Below are positions 10,026 to 21,876 of a DNA stretch of 64,000 nt, one piece after another. How positions within the stretch are numbered: position 1 is the first letter of the stretch; every line of letters starts with the position of its first letter. Source of the stretch: Haemonchus contortus (lineage: Eukaryota; Nematoda; Chromadorea; Rhabditida; Trichostrongylidae); assembly GCA_000469685.2 (NCBI GenBank), contig LS997562.1, positions 38,848,345 to 38,912,344 of the forward strand, given 5' to 3'. The position numbers were made by a program, and so were the translations under genes. The notes under the pieces are model-generated. The model was not told the origin of the DNA, searched no databases, and saw only the letters and a program-made list of their open reading frames with translations.

Positions 10026-10177
10026 GATCAGATGATATAAAAGATGGCATAATTAAATGATTGATTGTGCATCCAACTAAAGACTAAAACCCAATCTTTA
10101 TTATCGACGTTACAATCCCATCTTAATGACTTTGTTCGAAGATGAGTGATTTATGATTTATGATCGAGTTCAAAGTT

Positions 10178-10779
10178 TTACTCTTTCGAGCCCGTCTCCC
10201 CATCTTTCAAACCCGTCAGCTCTTCTTTCGGACCCGTCCTCTCTTCTATCAAACCCGTCTTCTCTTCTTTCGAACCACTTTCTTTTGTTTTACTTCCTTT
10301 TAAACCTTCATCTGACGTTCCTTTACTTTCTTTTGATCTGCTCGTTCCTCCTTTTCCGATAGCTCCATCCGGTCCCTATGAAAAACCTTCCAATATTTGA
10401 AGTACAGCAATTGAGTTCTCAAATCTATCACCTTCCCTTCCCTTTTCTCATCATATATGCAATAATTGCAATAACAAGAATGAGGAGGATACCAAATGCT
10501 AGTGCGATGACAAGACTGAAAAGGCATTGTCAATTAAGGAATAATGAGTCATTTTTATGAATCGCCAAAACCATCTATATATTATACTTATATGTATCAG
10601 TGCTCTATTTATAGCTATTTGTAGTTTATGAGAGTCTTTAGCTACTAATAACTTATTTGTAAAACTCACATGATCAGCAGACCAACGAGAACTTCGATAG
10701 CAAACCAAAGCCTTTTTTCTTCCTTCTTCTTTGGCATGTGAAAGATCGAAGATTATTGCAATGCACCATAAAAAATATT
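10178..10779 (-). CDS. Family X/Y chimera, copy 1: exon a, transmembrane exon, repeat-rich tail
   Basis: Three splice-bounded exons. 10779-10670 is a family Y exon a (TTTTAG acceptor, GTGAGT donor; FLWCIAIIFDLSHAKEEGRK). 10515-10432 is a family X transmembrane exon (TTTTCAG acceptor, GTGATA donor), hydrophobic as LVIALAFGILLILVIAIIAY followed by MMRKGKGR. 10375-10178 is a tail exon (TTCATAG acceptor) with a 65-codon frame beginning GPDGAIGKGGTSRSKE. The transmembrane exon is 84 bp here against 88 bp in copies 2 and 3, so the hydrophobic frame no longer joins the conserved tail frame: read as hydrophobic, the tail becomes RDRMELSEKEERADQKKVKE and stops soon after. The tail in the conserved frame carries four degenerate 8-10 residue units around KEEKTG, EERTGPKEELTG, KDGETG. 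Either a broken fusion or a gene with altered phase. Confidence 0.5.
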
Positions 10780-10789
10780 CTAAAAGAAG

Positions 10790-12100
10790 GGACAATGTTC
10801 TTTCCTTCTAGGACAATGCACTTATGTATAATAGTTAAGTTCCATGGTAAAAATCCCTGTTTTGACTATTTTGTTACAGCTTGTGAATATTTACAAGGGA
10901 TTGGAAATCCTGTCGCCATGATTTCATGATATGATTTCATGATAGGAGTGAACCTTCACCTTGAACCCGCAACGCACACCTGCTATGTATTGCATTGACC
11001 CACTACGGCTTAAGAACGGCATCTGATATATATAGAAATAAATGCAAATATGCTTCTTTTATTACTGTTGCTCTCACTGAGAATCATTGTGAAAGAATGA
11101 ACCCATTTTGAAAGCAGTCCGTACCGTTGGCTCACACCAACGATTAACAATCCGATGTCTCCTTAAATAAAGGATGCTATCAATGTCTTACGATAGTCAT
11201 AGCAGAGAAGTTCTTCGAAGCTCAAGTGTCTAGAACAGAGTACCTTAAAAGGAACAGAAGGCACTCTGACTAGCTCCCTCATTTTTTTTTAAATTTACTT
11301 TCGCCTTAGTTGAGTTGAATGCAGTGGCATTTGGTGCAAATGGGTGCCGACCACGTTTTTCTTCATCTCACACTTCTCGCACAGCTTTGTGATCTTTTTA
11401 TACTTTTTGCTAACACAATTCGATATAATATCGTACAGAGCAGTCAAACCACGCTTTTTTAAGAAGAAGTCAAAATGCCTACTCATCCTAGAGTATCCTT
11501 GATCGGAACTGGCAATTTTTCATCTCCTCTTTTCACCTTGACAAACATCCCATCTACTTTCAGCGGTCAGATTCTTCTCCCCTGTCAGACTTCCTCCACT
11601 TTTTCTCAAACTCCACATCTTTTGGAACGATGTTTTGAGCTTCAGGTCTGAGCTCCGTCCACGGGCGCCTTGTCCACCATTACAACCAGCCAATCTTCAT
11701 TTGTTGATTCGTACTTTTCAACTGTTTCTGAGCTATTGACCTTGCTCCCCTCAGTCCAGTGCACGCTTCTCCTGCATCGAGGATTTCGGCTCTTCAATCG
11801 GTAGGTTATATCCGTTTTACCCACTTTTTAACTCTCTACAACACTCGCGCTCTGCAATAAACGAACCCTCACACTCTTCCCATCACGTTTCCCACCGAGG
11901 TCTGTTCAACGATCTAGAAAATTTTGAGTAGAGTTCAGTTTCTTTCACGTATACATATATCTTGCAAATGCTAGCACGCCGCATCAGTCGTAGACGGATC
12001 TCGACTCGGTTCAGGCATAGGCATTCGTTGATTGTTATTAATTTCTCTGCCTATTCCCTTTTTTGACGAACTCCTCACCACTGTCCATTTTTCACTCGTG
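10790..12100. other. Paralogous block, no gene
   Basis: 10,970-11,220 matches 33,160-33,260 and 4,900-5,150. 11,380-11,880 matches 33,470-33,970 and 59,860-60,130 (GCTTCAGGTCT.AGCTCCGTC, GTTTCTGAGCTA). Frames here are short and not conserved. Confidence 0.5.
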
Positions 12101-12103
12101 GTG

Positions 12104-12430
12104 GGCAGAGGTGGTGTGGTGGCAAGTGGCTTACTATGACCCACGCATGGTACCGCTGTGTGTGGTATGTGGTATGTAGTATGCAGTGTGTGGGTGATGT
12201 GGGTGAGTGTTGTGTGGTGTGTGTGGTTTGTGTGTATGATGTGTGTATATGGTTTATGTGTAGGTGGTGTATGTGTGGTTCAGGCGTGTGGTGTGCGCGC
12301 TTATGTGTGTATGTGTGTGTGGGTGTGTGGATTTCGTAACTATGTGAGGTACGTAGGGTGTTTTGGTGTCGTTTTTGTGTGTTTTGTGTTCATGATGTGT
12401 GTGTGCAGTGTAGTGTTATGTGCGTGGACA
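12104..12430 (+). repeat. Truncated SINE head followed by GT-rich array
   Basis: GGCAGAGGTGGTGTGGTGGC is the A-box head of the family-1 SINE. After about 50 bp it passes into a GT-rich imperfect array. The same join occurs at 34,197 and 60,896, so the truncated SINE and the array were copied with the block. Confidence 0.6.
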
Positions 12431-12539
12431 AGCGATTCGATCTCGACCACTTCGATTTTGATTGGAAGTCGGATGCGGGGTTGCATACGGAACTAATCAG
12501 AGCAGAAGGGTTTCATACATTAGTCTTCTTCTGATGTCA

Positions 12540-13590
12540 GTTCCGACCACCAATGACTTACGAGCCTCTACCAATGATCTGTACCGAACGAGGTAAGAAT
12601 GGTCATGGATAACATCTTTGATAGTGGTGTTATCAACAGTCGGCAAAGTGAGTGTGTTCTCTTCAAACCTGGGTTGATACGATGGCTCAATGGTGACAAA
12701 GTCGTTACTTGATTGGAACTAGTAAAGGGAGAAAGAGGATTCTCGCCGGCTAATTGTTCCTCAAGTCAAGAGTAGCAGATCGAGTGTTCACAGGCGTCAC
12801 ACGTAATGAATACTGGTTGCACTGTCCCCTTTATCCAGGCTGACCTCAGGTTCCGACTAGATTTGTAATGACGCTTTTTCGACATTCCCTTCCCTTCAGC
12901 TGAATATTCCGATTATTCACGGGGAGTGAAAGGGGTTCGACTGTGCAAAAATCCCACTCCAAAAAGGCTCGTAGTCATTTCTCGTAGACAGCCTCATTAT
13001 GCCCACGCGATAGTACTTGACATCAATCCACCAAGAATCAGCTGACAATGTTACTTATTTGAAACGAAACCTACGTATCGTTGTACGCAGTTGTAGTCCC
13101 ATGATACTGAGGTAGAGTTGATAAAGTGCAGTTTGCAATAGCAGGTGTTTCACCGTAGTTGTAATGGAAGGCTTAGACTGACCACGTCGCAGACCGAGGA
13201 AATTCAAATTAACCACACCAGTGATGAAGTGTCTGTTATTGTTTCGTATCGGGAGAGGTAGTATTCTTATATTTCTGTTTCCCATGATACATATCAATAT
13301 CATTGAGTCGTGAGTCGGTCTGGCAGTAAAATGAGCACCTCAACACTGAAGCGGTGCGTTGGGCGATTACTGCAAGGACAAACAATAACATGAGGAACCA
13401 AATTATATTAGCTTCTGTCTAATAACTGCGACCGCATCCCTTTAGTCCCTCGCATCAACACTAGTTCAGATTGGAAATTTCCCATCCAACGTATGTATAA
13501 CATAAGTAGTGTGAAACCTTCAGGGTGTCCAGGCTAGCTCTGGAAGAGCCTGTGTTGTCTATGCAGCTTTTGCTCCCGCTCTAGCTGGAA
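12540..13590. repeat. Paralogous block D, copy 2
   Basis: Collinear with 6,120-7,200. The conserved minus frame is at 13,055-13,303 (NNNRHFITGVVNLNFLGLRR), with a different C-terminal part caused by a small indel. Confidence 0.7.
13055..13303 (-). CDS. Unidentified conserved reading frame of block D, copy 2
   Basis: Same frame as 6586-6858, about 80 codons, diverging after PSITT where an indel changes the frame relative to copy 1. Coding status uncertain. Confidence 0.25.
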   Translation of the reverse strand: MILICIMGNRNIRILPLPIRNNNRHFITGVVNLNFLGLRRGQSKPSITTTVKHLLLQTALYQLYLSIMGLQLRTTIRRFRFK

Positions 13591-13599
13591 AACATCCTT

Positions 13600-14705
13600 A
13601 CCTTATATTAAACGCTCGCGTCTGTCTGTCCGTCTGTCTGTCTGTCTGTTTGTACGGAAATTCATAACTCCTGTCCCTGTGAATCTAGAAAGTTCAAATT
13701 TGTTAGGGGCACAGGCGGCAGGGTGGGAACACCAATGCTGGGTGGCAGGATCGGGCACCAGAGGGCGGGGTTTGCGTCGAAATTGACAACTAGCCCTAGG
13801 GGGTTCAAACTTGCCAGGAGTATTTGGAGTATAGGCGGCAGGATGGGAACACTTGTGGTAGGTGGGAGGACCGGACCCCGTCTATATAGGCGGGGTGTGC
13901 GCGAATTGGCTCTAGGGCGCTCAAACTTGGCAGGAAGACGGGCGGCAGTGTGCGAACGCTTATGGTGGGTAGTAGCACCGGACTTGGCCTACTGGGGGCG
14001 GGAATTGTGCGAAATAAATGTCCGAGAGAAAATCCAGTACTCTGATCCCGTGGAGTAGAAGGGGCAGGATGGAAATATTGGCGATAGAGGAGGTCTTCAA
14101 GAACAAGATCCAATCACCAGTTGAATCTTAGCGCCTTTGCTTTGTTATTTACGATCTAGCTTGGTTCTTTGATATGTTTCATCCGACCAGAAGGGTAAGT
14201 GCACTGATAGGGGCTGATCATGGAATTTGATTCGCTTCTTGCTTACGACCGCTACCCAGAGGAGTTTGCGATTCAATGAAGGATCACGATTTCTCTCTAC
14301 TTTGATATCATTCATGGCAAAACTTATCCGACCGCTAACAATCTTGGATCCTCATTCAATGATGTATCCGTAGAGAAAAGGAGCAACATTCATAAAGACA
14401 TTTAATAATGGTATTGTTATGACTCGACAACATTTGAGAGTACCATTCAAGGCTTCGAATGCCTACCACTTAGATCTTCAATGGGTTATTATTTTTAATA
14501 TCAACAGTGACAGTTCAAGACAGACAGGTTATAATCAAAGGCATAGGCATCGGCACTTTCTGAATATTGATTGCATGCCCTATTGTACCTCTACCAAACT
14601 TCGTGTTTCGAAAAGTATCATTCGCTCCATAGAAGGAGTGTGCTGTTTACCGTTTATCCCAACTCTATCATAAGAAGGAGGGAAGCTCAGCGTTAGCCGG
14701 GCGGT
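13600..14705 (+). repeat. Type-A Helitron-like repeat with tandem units
   Basis: Begins near a (TCTG)n tract and TACGGAAATTCATAACTCCT. Holds about four tandem units between 13,670 and 14,060 (GGCAGGATGGGAACAC..GGCGGGG) and ends with hairpin GCTCAGCGTTAGCCGGGC at 14,685-14,702, then GGTCCGACTG. A type-B repeat follows at once. Confidence 0.65.
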
Positions 14706-14709
14706 CCGA

Positions 14710-14940
14710 CTGTTTCTATATATAAAGCGGTAATTTGTGTGTCTTTTTGCATTCCCCATTTGTGCGTCCTTCCGAAAGTCACGTAGGCACGACGAAGAGT
14801 GTGAATGTTACTTGAGCGCGGTGAAGAAACAGTTACGGAATAGGAAGTCAACCAATACTGTTCACATTGGTTCTCTAAGAAGTCGTAGGGAAGTGATAGT
14901 GGGCATGTGGCGCACGCATTAGCCTGCGTAGCCCGACTGG
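14710..14940 (+). repeat. Type-B Helitron-like repeat
   Basis: About 230 bp from TATATATAAAGCGGTAATTT to hairpin GCACGCATTAGCCTGC (14,912-14,927), then GTAGCCCGACTGG and T. The cleanest B copy outside the palindrome. Confidence 0.7.
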
Positions 14941-16118
14941 TTAATTATCAGCGTAACGCGACCATTCGGCTTGAGCGGTCTTTGATAAAAAGAAAACCTT
15001 CAAGATAAAATAAAAATTTTCATTTACCAGGCTACAACGTATAACATCCTAAGCTGCTATTCTTAGATTGCAGTAGTTCTTAAGAGGGACATCCCATTAC
15101 AAAGAAGGCCAACTGGTTTGGGGCAACCCAGCAATTGTGCATAGCGCGCTCTCCTATCTGCTCCGTATCATCGTGTTGAGTCGAGAGCGGATGTTTTGTG
15201 AAAATGGGAAATCTCGGGAGAAAGTGGGCGCTGGGGTGGGTAACTCAATTTAATGTCCAGTTCTCACCTCATTCCAGCTTTTTGCCGGAGGTGATCATCT
15301 CACCAGCCCCCTTTTCTCGTTAAGTTTAGGTGAAAAATTGAAATCCTTTAGCTAAGAATCGTCTCTGATCGTAAGAAGCGCTATGCCTTCAATAAAAGCA
15401 CCTTCCCTTCCCCCCCCCCCCCTTTACATTTCCACCATTGTTAGGTATCATGTAATATTTATACTTTGTTTTCACACCTACAGTATGAGCATTTTAATCA
15501 GTAGCTCGTTCTATTGTGATGACACGAGTTGATTGGGAATAGCTGAACCGTTGCTGTTTTCAAAAATCTCGGCCCACTGAAGAGTCATTTTCTCTTGAGC
15601 TATTAGCAAGCAAAAATTGAATGTCCCTCAGAAATATTGAAGTTCCCCCCATGAGTTTCTACGGGCAGGGAAATTTCCCAGCGTCAAGGCAGAAATCTCA
15701 ATGACGATCTTCTTTTGGTTCAGGGAAAGCTATTCCTGCAGTTTGGTTTCAGATTCTACTATACAGAGTCTTTCATGCAGTTCGCCTTTACGTTGTTGTT
15801 TCTCAGTTGCGAGACTACTGTGGACACCCTGGATGCATCAGTCCACAGGGGTGTGGTGCGTTAGGAACGAAATGGTCGCGTCGCGGTGAGAGGGGCGTCG
15901 CGCGCGGAGGGATGTGGCAGGATGCAGCGGTAGGCAAGAAATACAAGAACAAAAGTGCTAATAGTAGAATTATGCATAAAATAATGATCGCATATCGATT
16001 GAGCCGTATGACGAACGCTAGAGCTGCAATAACGGCGAATGGGTGGTCCGCGACAGCCGCGTGCGGCAAATCGATTACCCAAAATCGTTCCTAATGCCCG
16101 TCTCCCATGCATCCATGA
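14941..16118. other. Paralogous block with a decayed tail exon
   Basis: 14,990-15,130 matches 7,200-7,330. 15,500-15,700 on the minus strand is a stop-interrupted relative of the 97-codon exon at 7.55 kb (LANSSRENDSSVGRDF). Includes a C run at 15,411-15,422. A minus frame at 15,815-16,069 is strongly hydrophobic (IIILCIILLLALLFLYFL) but has no paralog or clear splice sites, so I leave it uncalled. Confidence 0.45.
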
Positions 16119-16323
16119 TCAGAACTTTGAAGGTTCCAGCTGTTGACCTTCACTAACGGTAATGACCGAAATTCTCGCAGAGTAAGCTGTCCTATGTAGT
16201 TTCAGTGGAGTAGTGGTACTTGTGCAAGCTGTTGTAGTCACAAGGGTCGTACTGATCTTGCTAGTCCTTACAGTTATTGTTGTGGGAGTAGGCGGAGTAG
16301 TCGTAGTCGTTATCGGGGTGGCT
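16119..16323 (-). CDS. S/T-rich mucin-like exon, copy 2
   Basis: Acceptor TTCTTTTCAG, then one base and an open frame ATPITTTTTPPTPTTITVRT onward, 67 codons to a TGA at 16,119-16,121. The first half is Thr/Pro-rich, typical of O-glycosylated mucin-like stalks; the second half is less biased. Whether it ends at the stop or splices earlier is not clear. Same start and phase as the exons at 8,359, 48,835 and 63,096. Confidence 0.5.
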
Positions 16324-17318
16324 CTGAAAAGAATACTGCCCAATCATCAATCTGTCATCAAGTTCTGTGTATGGAATAGGGAAAAGAAGAGGCATGAACA
16401 TCCACAAAGAACGGTTTATAAGATCCACCGCTTTGTGCTGCATTAAATCTGAAAGTGCTCGCTTTAGGAGTAGGAGACCATTTTTTCAGGGTTGTTTTTT
16501 TTTCAAAAGTACAGAACGTACCCAAAGGCATGCTTAGTACCTTTCTATTTTTCGAAGTTGAGGTTAGAATTGTTGAGCTCCCGCAACGCTCGATAACGTT
16601 CATTACGTGGCAGATTTCATGGTGTTTGTTGGAATCTCATTTACTCAGCGAGAGCTTCACAACATTGGATGTTTGCATTATTTTCAAGCTCATTAACAAG
16701 AGCGGATAGCGGCTGCATTTGAATGTGTAGTTTGAAATGAAAAACAGTTTATGACTGCGGCACCATTGGTAGGTAAGCTATTGCCGAAGTGCAAAGAAAG
16801 TCCCCCGGTAATTACTGTAGGGTCGAAGGACAATACCTGGAATCAGATTAAGGTGCTGTAGCCAGCTTCGTGAAAAGATGGCGTATCACCAACTCACAGA
16901 AACGACCACATCATTCCATGAAATAGAATTTGAAAGTATGACCCGAGCCTAGTAGAAACGAAACACCGTGTTCTGCAAAGTGATCTGGTTTATTGGAAGC
17001 AATTGCATATAGAAGTTGTACACATTCAATCACGAGTGCTTATTTTCAAGAATGTTCGTGTGACGGCGTGCATCAAAGCAAGCAAGCAGTCAATCAATAC
17101 GCTTCCTTGGCCTCATGGCTAATTGGGAAGCTAAGTGACGGAATAAGTCAAAAATCTGTGTAAAGCGGTAATCTGAAGTGTGCTTAATAGTCTCCAGATG
17201 TTAACTTCATATGAAAAATTTGTGATTTATTCTCCTGGGCTTAGGTGAGATTGGAAGCTACTCATGAAGCCCGAGTATTCAGTTAAGTAAGCAACATTAC
17301 TATTGTATTATGTGTATA
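16324..17318. other. Paralogous flank of the S/T exon
   Basis: 16,340-16,700 matches 8,380-8,760, 36,830-37,110 and 63,120-63,500. It includes the coding-like segment NERYRALRELNNSNLNFE at about 16,545-16,612 (minus). 16,720-17,318 holds nothing I can name. Confidence 0.4.
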
Positions 17319-18655
17319 CCAGTCGGATCGCCCGGCTAACGCCAGGCTCTCCTCCTTCTTATGGGTTCGCCCGGCTACGCCGGGCGCTTTCCCTTCCTGT
17401 GAGAAATTTTTCGTGTGTAAATAACAATTCGTATTCTCCTTTTCCTTTGAAAGCTCCGTGCTTAGCTGAGTGAGAGTATGAAACGGTAAAAAGAGCTCGA
17501 AAGCCTTCTTCGACACAACAGAGATCGGAAGTTTCCCTCTTTCTTTGATAGTTGTAAAAAGTGTAATTCTCCACTCCCTTTTTGAAACAATTGGCAGTTT
17601 CCTGTACACGAAATTTGACACAGGACTAACAGGGCAGTGCAAATGGTGTTTGGTTTTAGTGGGTGCTTACGCCCTTGTTCGGAAGTCTCGAACCTTTGCT
17701 CGCTTAGAAAGAAATACCCCAAAGATGATGCTTTGATGTTCTGAGTGATGATAGCACCGTTATCAGATATTTTCATCAATGGACCTTTTCTTTACAGAGA
17801 TATCATTAGTTGAGAATCCCAGATTATAGGCGGTCGAATAAGTTTTGTCGCAAATGACATCGAGCAAAGAGGATCCTTCATTGAATCACAAACCTTGCTG
17901 GGTAGCGGTCGTAATCTAATAGTAAGAAATGAACAGAGTTCCAATCTGCTTATCGTATTGCCCTAATGTATCTCTGCACTTATCACTCACTTTTGTCACC
18001 CTGCTCTACCTTCTCGTCTTATCGAATGAAACATAGTGAACGGTGAGAGCTACATCGAAGATACCGAAGATGTTAGGATTTTGATCGGCAGGTGGCACTC
18101 TTAGGTCCTTTATCTTCTCTTATCAGTTATCATCAGTTCCTGTCACCGGGTACCAACGATCCCGTCATATCGCATCACCTATAAAAATGCTGAGGTCCCA
18201 CTGGTAATACGAAAAGTGTGATCCTACGCTTTGAACGCTCTAGGTCCACGTAAACAGGGGTTTCGAATTTGCGGCCCAAATTTTTATTGCGCACGCCCCG
18301 CCCCCTGTGCACGGATCCGGTCCTGCCCCCCACCATAAGCGTTCCCATGCTGCTCCCTGCATTCCTGCCAAATTAGAGCTTTCTAGGTCCACGGGAACAG
18401 GAGTTATGAATTTGCGGCCCAAAATTTCTAACGCGCACGCCGCGCTCCCTGTGAACGGAGTCCGGTCCCGCCACCCACCATAGGTGTTCCCATCCTGCCC
18501 CCCTTACTCCTACCAAATTTGAACGCTCTAGGTCCACGGGGACAGGAGTTATGAATTTCCGGTCAGACACACACACCGACACACACACACACACACACAA
18601 ACAAACACACACACAAACACACCGACACACCAACAGACACACTTAGCGAATTATA
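17319..18655 (-). repeat. Type-A Helitron-like repeat, minus strand
   Basis: Reverse orientation: the 3' end is at 17,319 (CCAG, i.e. CTGG) with the hairpin at 17,330-17,347 and a second hairpin GCCCGGC-TAC-GCCGGGC at 17,369-17,386. The 5' end lies near 18,655 after a CA-rich tract and ACACTTAGCGAATTATATA. It contains three tandem units between 18,235 and 18,560 and TGATAA-type motifs near 17,755 and 18,115. Confidence 0.7.
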
Positions 18656-18752
18656 TATAGTAGGATAGTAGCGATACATAGTGATAAGGATGGACATACA
18701 AAGTGCTCAACCTGTCTGTCTGTTTGTTTGTTTGTACGGAAATTCGATATAA

Positions 18753-18834
18753 CCTGAAGAGGTGAAAATGTAGTTGGGGGGGGGGCCACCTATCACAATG
18801 TCGGTATATCAAGAAATGAACTCAGTCGAACGTG
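18753..18834 (+). repeat. Fold-back, left arm
   Basis: 82 bp including a G run (18,776-18,785) and GTATATCAAGAAATGAACTC; inverted copy at 19,094-19,175. Spacer 259 bp. Confidence 0.85.
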
Positions 18835-19093
18835 TTAGCCCTTGTTATATCAGCACTGTATCGGATGCGTAGAGCATGATGGGAATCGACCAGCTTAGCT
18901 CTTTTATGCGGTTTCCGCTAAGGGAATTTAGTTTACCAAATAAGCCTAGGTAGGGTAGGAGCACCTGGGTGGCTGGGATGATTACCTCCTGCAAAAAAAA
19001 AGAAAAAAAGAAAGAAAACTTGCCCACCGCGGTGCTTCTTCCCTACGAGAGCAATTATTTAAAAACTGGCATGTCCGTGATATAACACGACAT

Positions 19094-19175
19094 AACGCGT
19101 TTCATTGAGTTCATTTCTTGATATACCGACATTGTGATAGGTGCCCCCCCCCCAACTACATTTTCACCCCTGAAG
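19094..19175 (-). repeat. Fold-back, right arm
   Basis: Inverted copy of 18,753-18,834 with a matching C run and a few mismatches, mostly at the inner end. No clear target duplication found. Confidence 0.85.
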
Positions 19176-20740
19176 AAACACCTGAAGAAGTCGCGTCAGG
19201 TTTGGAATGGGTTGAGCATAGGGTAAGTGCATCACGGCAGCAGAGCTTAACGGAACTCCGCCCCACGGGGCGCGGCATGCGCCGGATTTGGGCGGGGTCA
19301 TGGGCAAATTCTTCTCATTCAGTCTCATAACAGTCCAAACGCCGGGAAAAATGAGCAAAGATGAGGAATGGATCAACAATCAAAGTAAAGAAAACTTAGC
19401 GGCGAGCGTTCTCGCAGTAGGCGGTAGTTTCCACGGGAATTCATAACTCGATTCAACGAAGGCGTCGAGGCCAGGAAAAAAGCAAAAAGAGTGAGCGGGG
19501 CCTTATGCGTGCTGGGCATGCGTAAGCTCATCGAAGCCCCGTCAACGATGGGCGGGGCGTGCCTTAAGGTGAAAGCTATCTTTCAAAATGAGTGAAATTC
19601 CTTCGGAAACGTTCTAGAATGCAGGAAAAAAGTGGTTAGAGGTAGTGGAACAGACGTGGTCGGATCCTTGAAGTGGGCAGAGCTGGCACTCAAGTGAGGG
19701 GGGGCTTAGATCAAAATTTCATAATTCTGTTAAAAAGTGGTTCGCTCTGGAACGCGAAAAAATGGGGAGGAGTTGAGGAGCAGGGGGTGGAACTAAGACC
19801 GGAAATTCACCTCTTCAAAACTTCCTAGAATGCTGAGAAATTGGTTGGCAGCTCATGTAGTAGGAAGGATCCGCTCTGAAGCGGACGAAGCAACGATCAA
19901 CCACTAACAACACTATCTTATTCAAATAATCCAACATTTTGGTGACTGACTCCATCATGAATAAGCGGCCGTCGACATATAATGCACGCGGTAGCGTGCA
20001 TAGCCCAACTGGTGTCCTATAACCGTGATTGTTCATAAAGAGTTGAGTATGTATATTTCCGATGAGACGCGTACCTTTCTCATAGAGATCGAAAGTCTCC
20101 TCGAAAAAGCAAGAAAACGTGTGTTCTCTGAGAACGACGACAGTGCAAGGGAGTGGTAGCCGACTTTACCTATGCTTTACAAAGGTTCTAGTTGAAAGAA
20201 TATGGTCCCAAACTAAGCCTCAGGAGAGGTAGGGATGAGATGATTCCCTTGCGCAAAAAGCCAGGATGTGGTATGAGTTGAACATTTTTCCTGAAGCTCA
20301 GGTCGAAAAACTGAATGTTCTCGGCTGAGAAACGTTAATGAGCTCAATTACTATTAATATCCCCTATCTGTGCTCTAGTGCTCAATTTTGAAAAAGAAGC
20401 GGAGGCCTCCCAACAACACTTTCCCCTTATTTTTCTTTAGACATACATAGCGTAGTGTCAGCACAGATCGAAATCACAGTTTCGAAGCAACCACTTCTCT
20501 ACACATTACTCATTTCACTCTGCAAAGGAGCCACTACTCTATTAACCTACCCACCAATTTAATACTTCACATAAAAGAAGGAAAAGTGGGGATACAGCTG
20601 GGTTCTCGATATCACTACCTTTACCTTGATAACAAAATTTGCGGAAGGACAACAAACACACTAACCTACAAAAGACGAACGTGCAAATCGACACACCAAG
20701 TTACTGCTATAAATAAGAGAGATTATAAATGAATAAATAA
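19176..20740. other. Repeat-rich intergenic sequence with a lone type-B 3' end
   Basis: Contains GGGCGGGGCATGC-type units near 19,290, 19,550 and 19,680 and sequence related to 24,700-24,760 (CTAGAATGCAGGAAAAAAGTG). A type-B 3' end sits at 19,984-20,012: hairpin GCACGCGGTAGCGTGC, then ATAGCCCAACTGG and T. No gene seen. Confidence 0.5.
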
Positions 20741-21876
20741 ATATTTTAAACTCGGCTGTGAAAGTTCTAAAGGAACGTGTATGTGTAGTCAAACATGAAT
20801 GCCGTGCTGTACATAGGAAAAAAAACTTGGTTGCGGTCTTTGAGTGGAAATGTACGATACATTCCGGTAGCCAATCGATAAATTTACTATAAATGTATGG
20901 TAGAACACGACATATAAATTAGAAGACGGAAGTCATTTTTGAAGGGAAAAGTAGACGGCTAGAATTCTGCGCAAACGCACTGAACAAATCACGGACGTGT
21001 ATTGTTCAAGAGAAGTCTTTGGAAGAATGAAGCCATGCAATTCCGAACAGCAACGCCCACATTGCTCAGGTGAGCGTTTTCAAAAACAGTGTCCATTGAC
21101 TTGATTTCTCAGTCCTCAATAACGTTCCGAAGCGAGGATGGACAAAATGATTCAAAAGGTGTCTAATGTCTATCTGAGCAGAGTAGCAGTTGGTAAGTCA
21201 TTTTTCTAGTAAATGATGAAATAAAGGGAATGGCGCTGAAATGATGAAATATGGTGAGTGTGTCCTAAGAGGACCGCGGTCATCGGTGGGCGAAACAAAA
21301 ACGCATCGATGTGGAACCTCCTGAAATTTCGTTCGTCAAAAATGTGGAGTAAAGAACGTTACGTTACAATGGTGATCGACTTCCGATGTAGTAGATCGAG
21401 AAGTTCTTAAATGTGATTCTGACCTTTCCTCGATCAGGAGCCCTTTGGAGAGTTAAAGTACGCATAAGAATTCAAAGATCGCTATCCAAGCGAGCGAGTT
21501 CTAAGTTTTTTCTTTGAGTAACATGAGTAAACTAGGGGAACTAGGGGACTGATGAAGTCGCAATTGAGGCATTATCACACAAGTATAATATGGAGACGTA
21601 CCCATTTGAAACCTGCCTGAGTCAACCAAGCGTTTCACCTCTCAGGGTCGGTTCATTGATACTGGACTCGTGAGGAAAATTATAAGTACTGATTCGTACA
21701 TTGGCTATACATCGCGTATCATTGTGTAGGACATGTATGCATTCGAACTACTATTCTAAATGGAAGATGGTATATTTGATTTAGTATTCAAAAAACGACT
21801 GAAACTCAATCTTTATTAATCTTGTCACGATCCGGATTCGTTTAAAGATGAGGGATTTATGGTGGAATTCAATGTT
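20741..21876. other. Paralogous block upstream (plus-strand side) of X copy 2
   Basis: 20,770-21,070 matches 63,680-64,000 and in part 38,490-38,580. 21,120-21,300 matches 38,640-38,830. No frame is conserved well enough to call. Confidence 0.5.

Noticed and set aside
12136..12496. Cys/Val-rich plus-strand frames
   Set aside because: Same cause: imperfect GT repeats. The paralogous arrays do not keep the frame.
15815..16069. Hydrophobic minus-strand frame that could be a transmembrane exon
   Set aside because: No counterpart in the paralogous blocks at 7.9 or 36.3 kb and no clear acceptor or donor.
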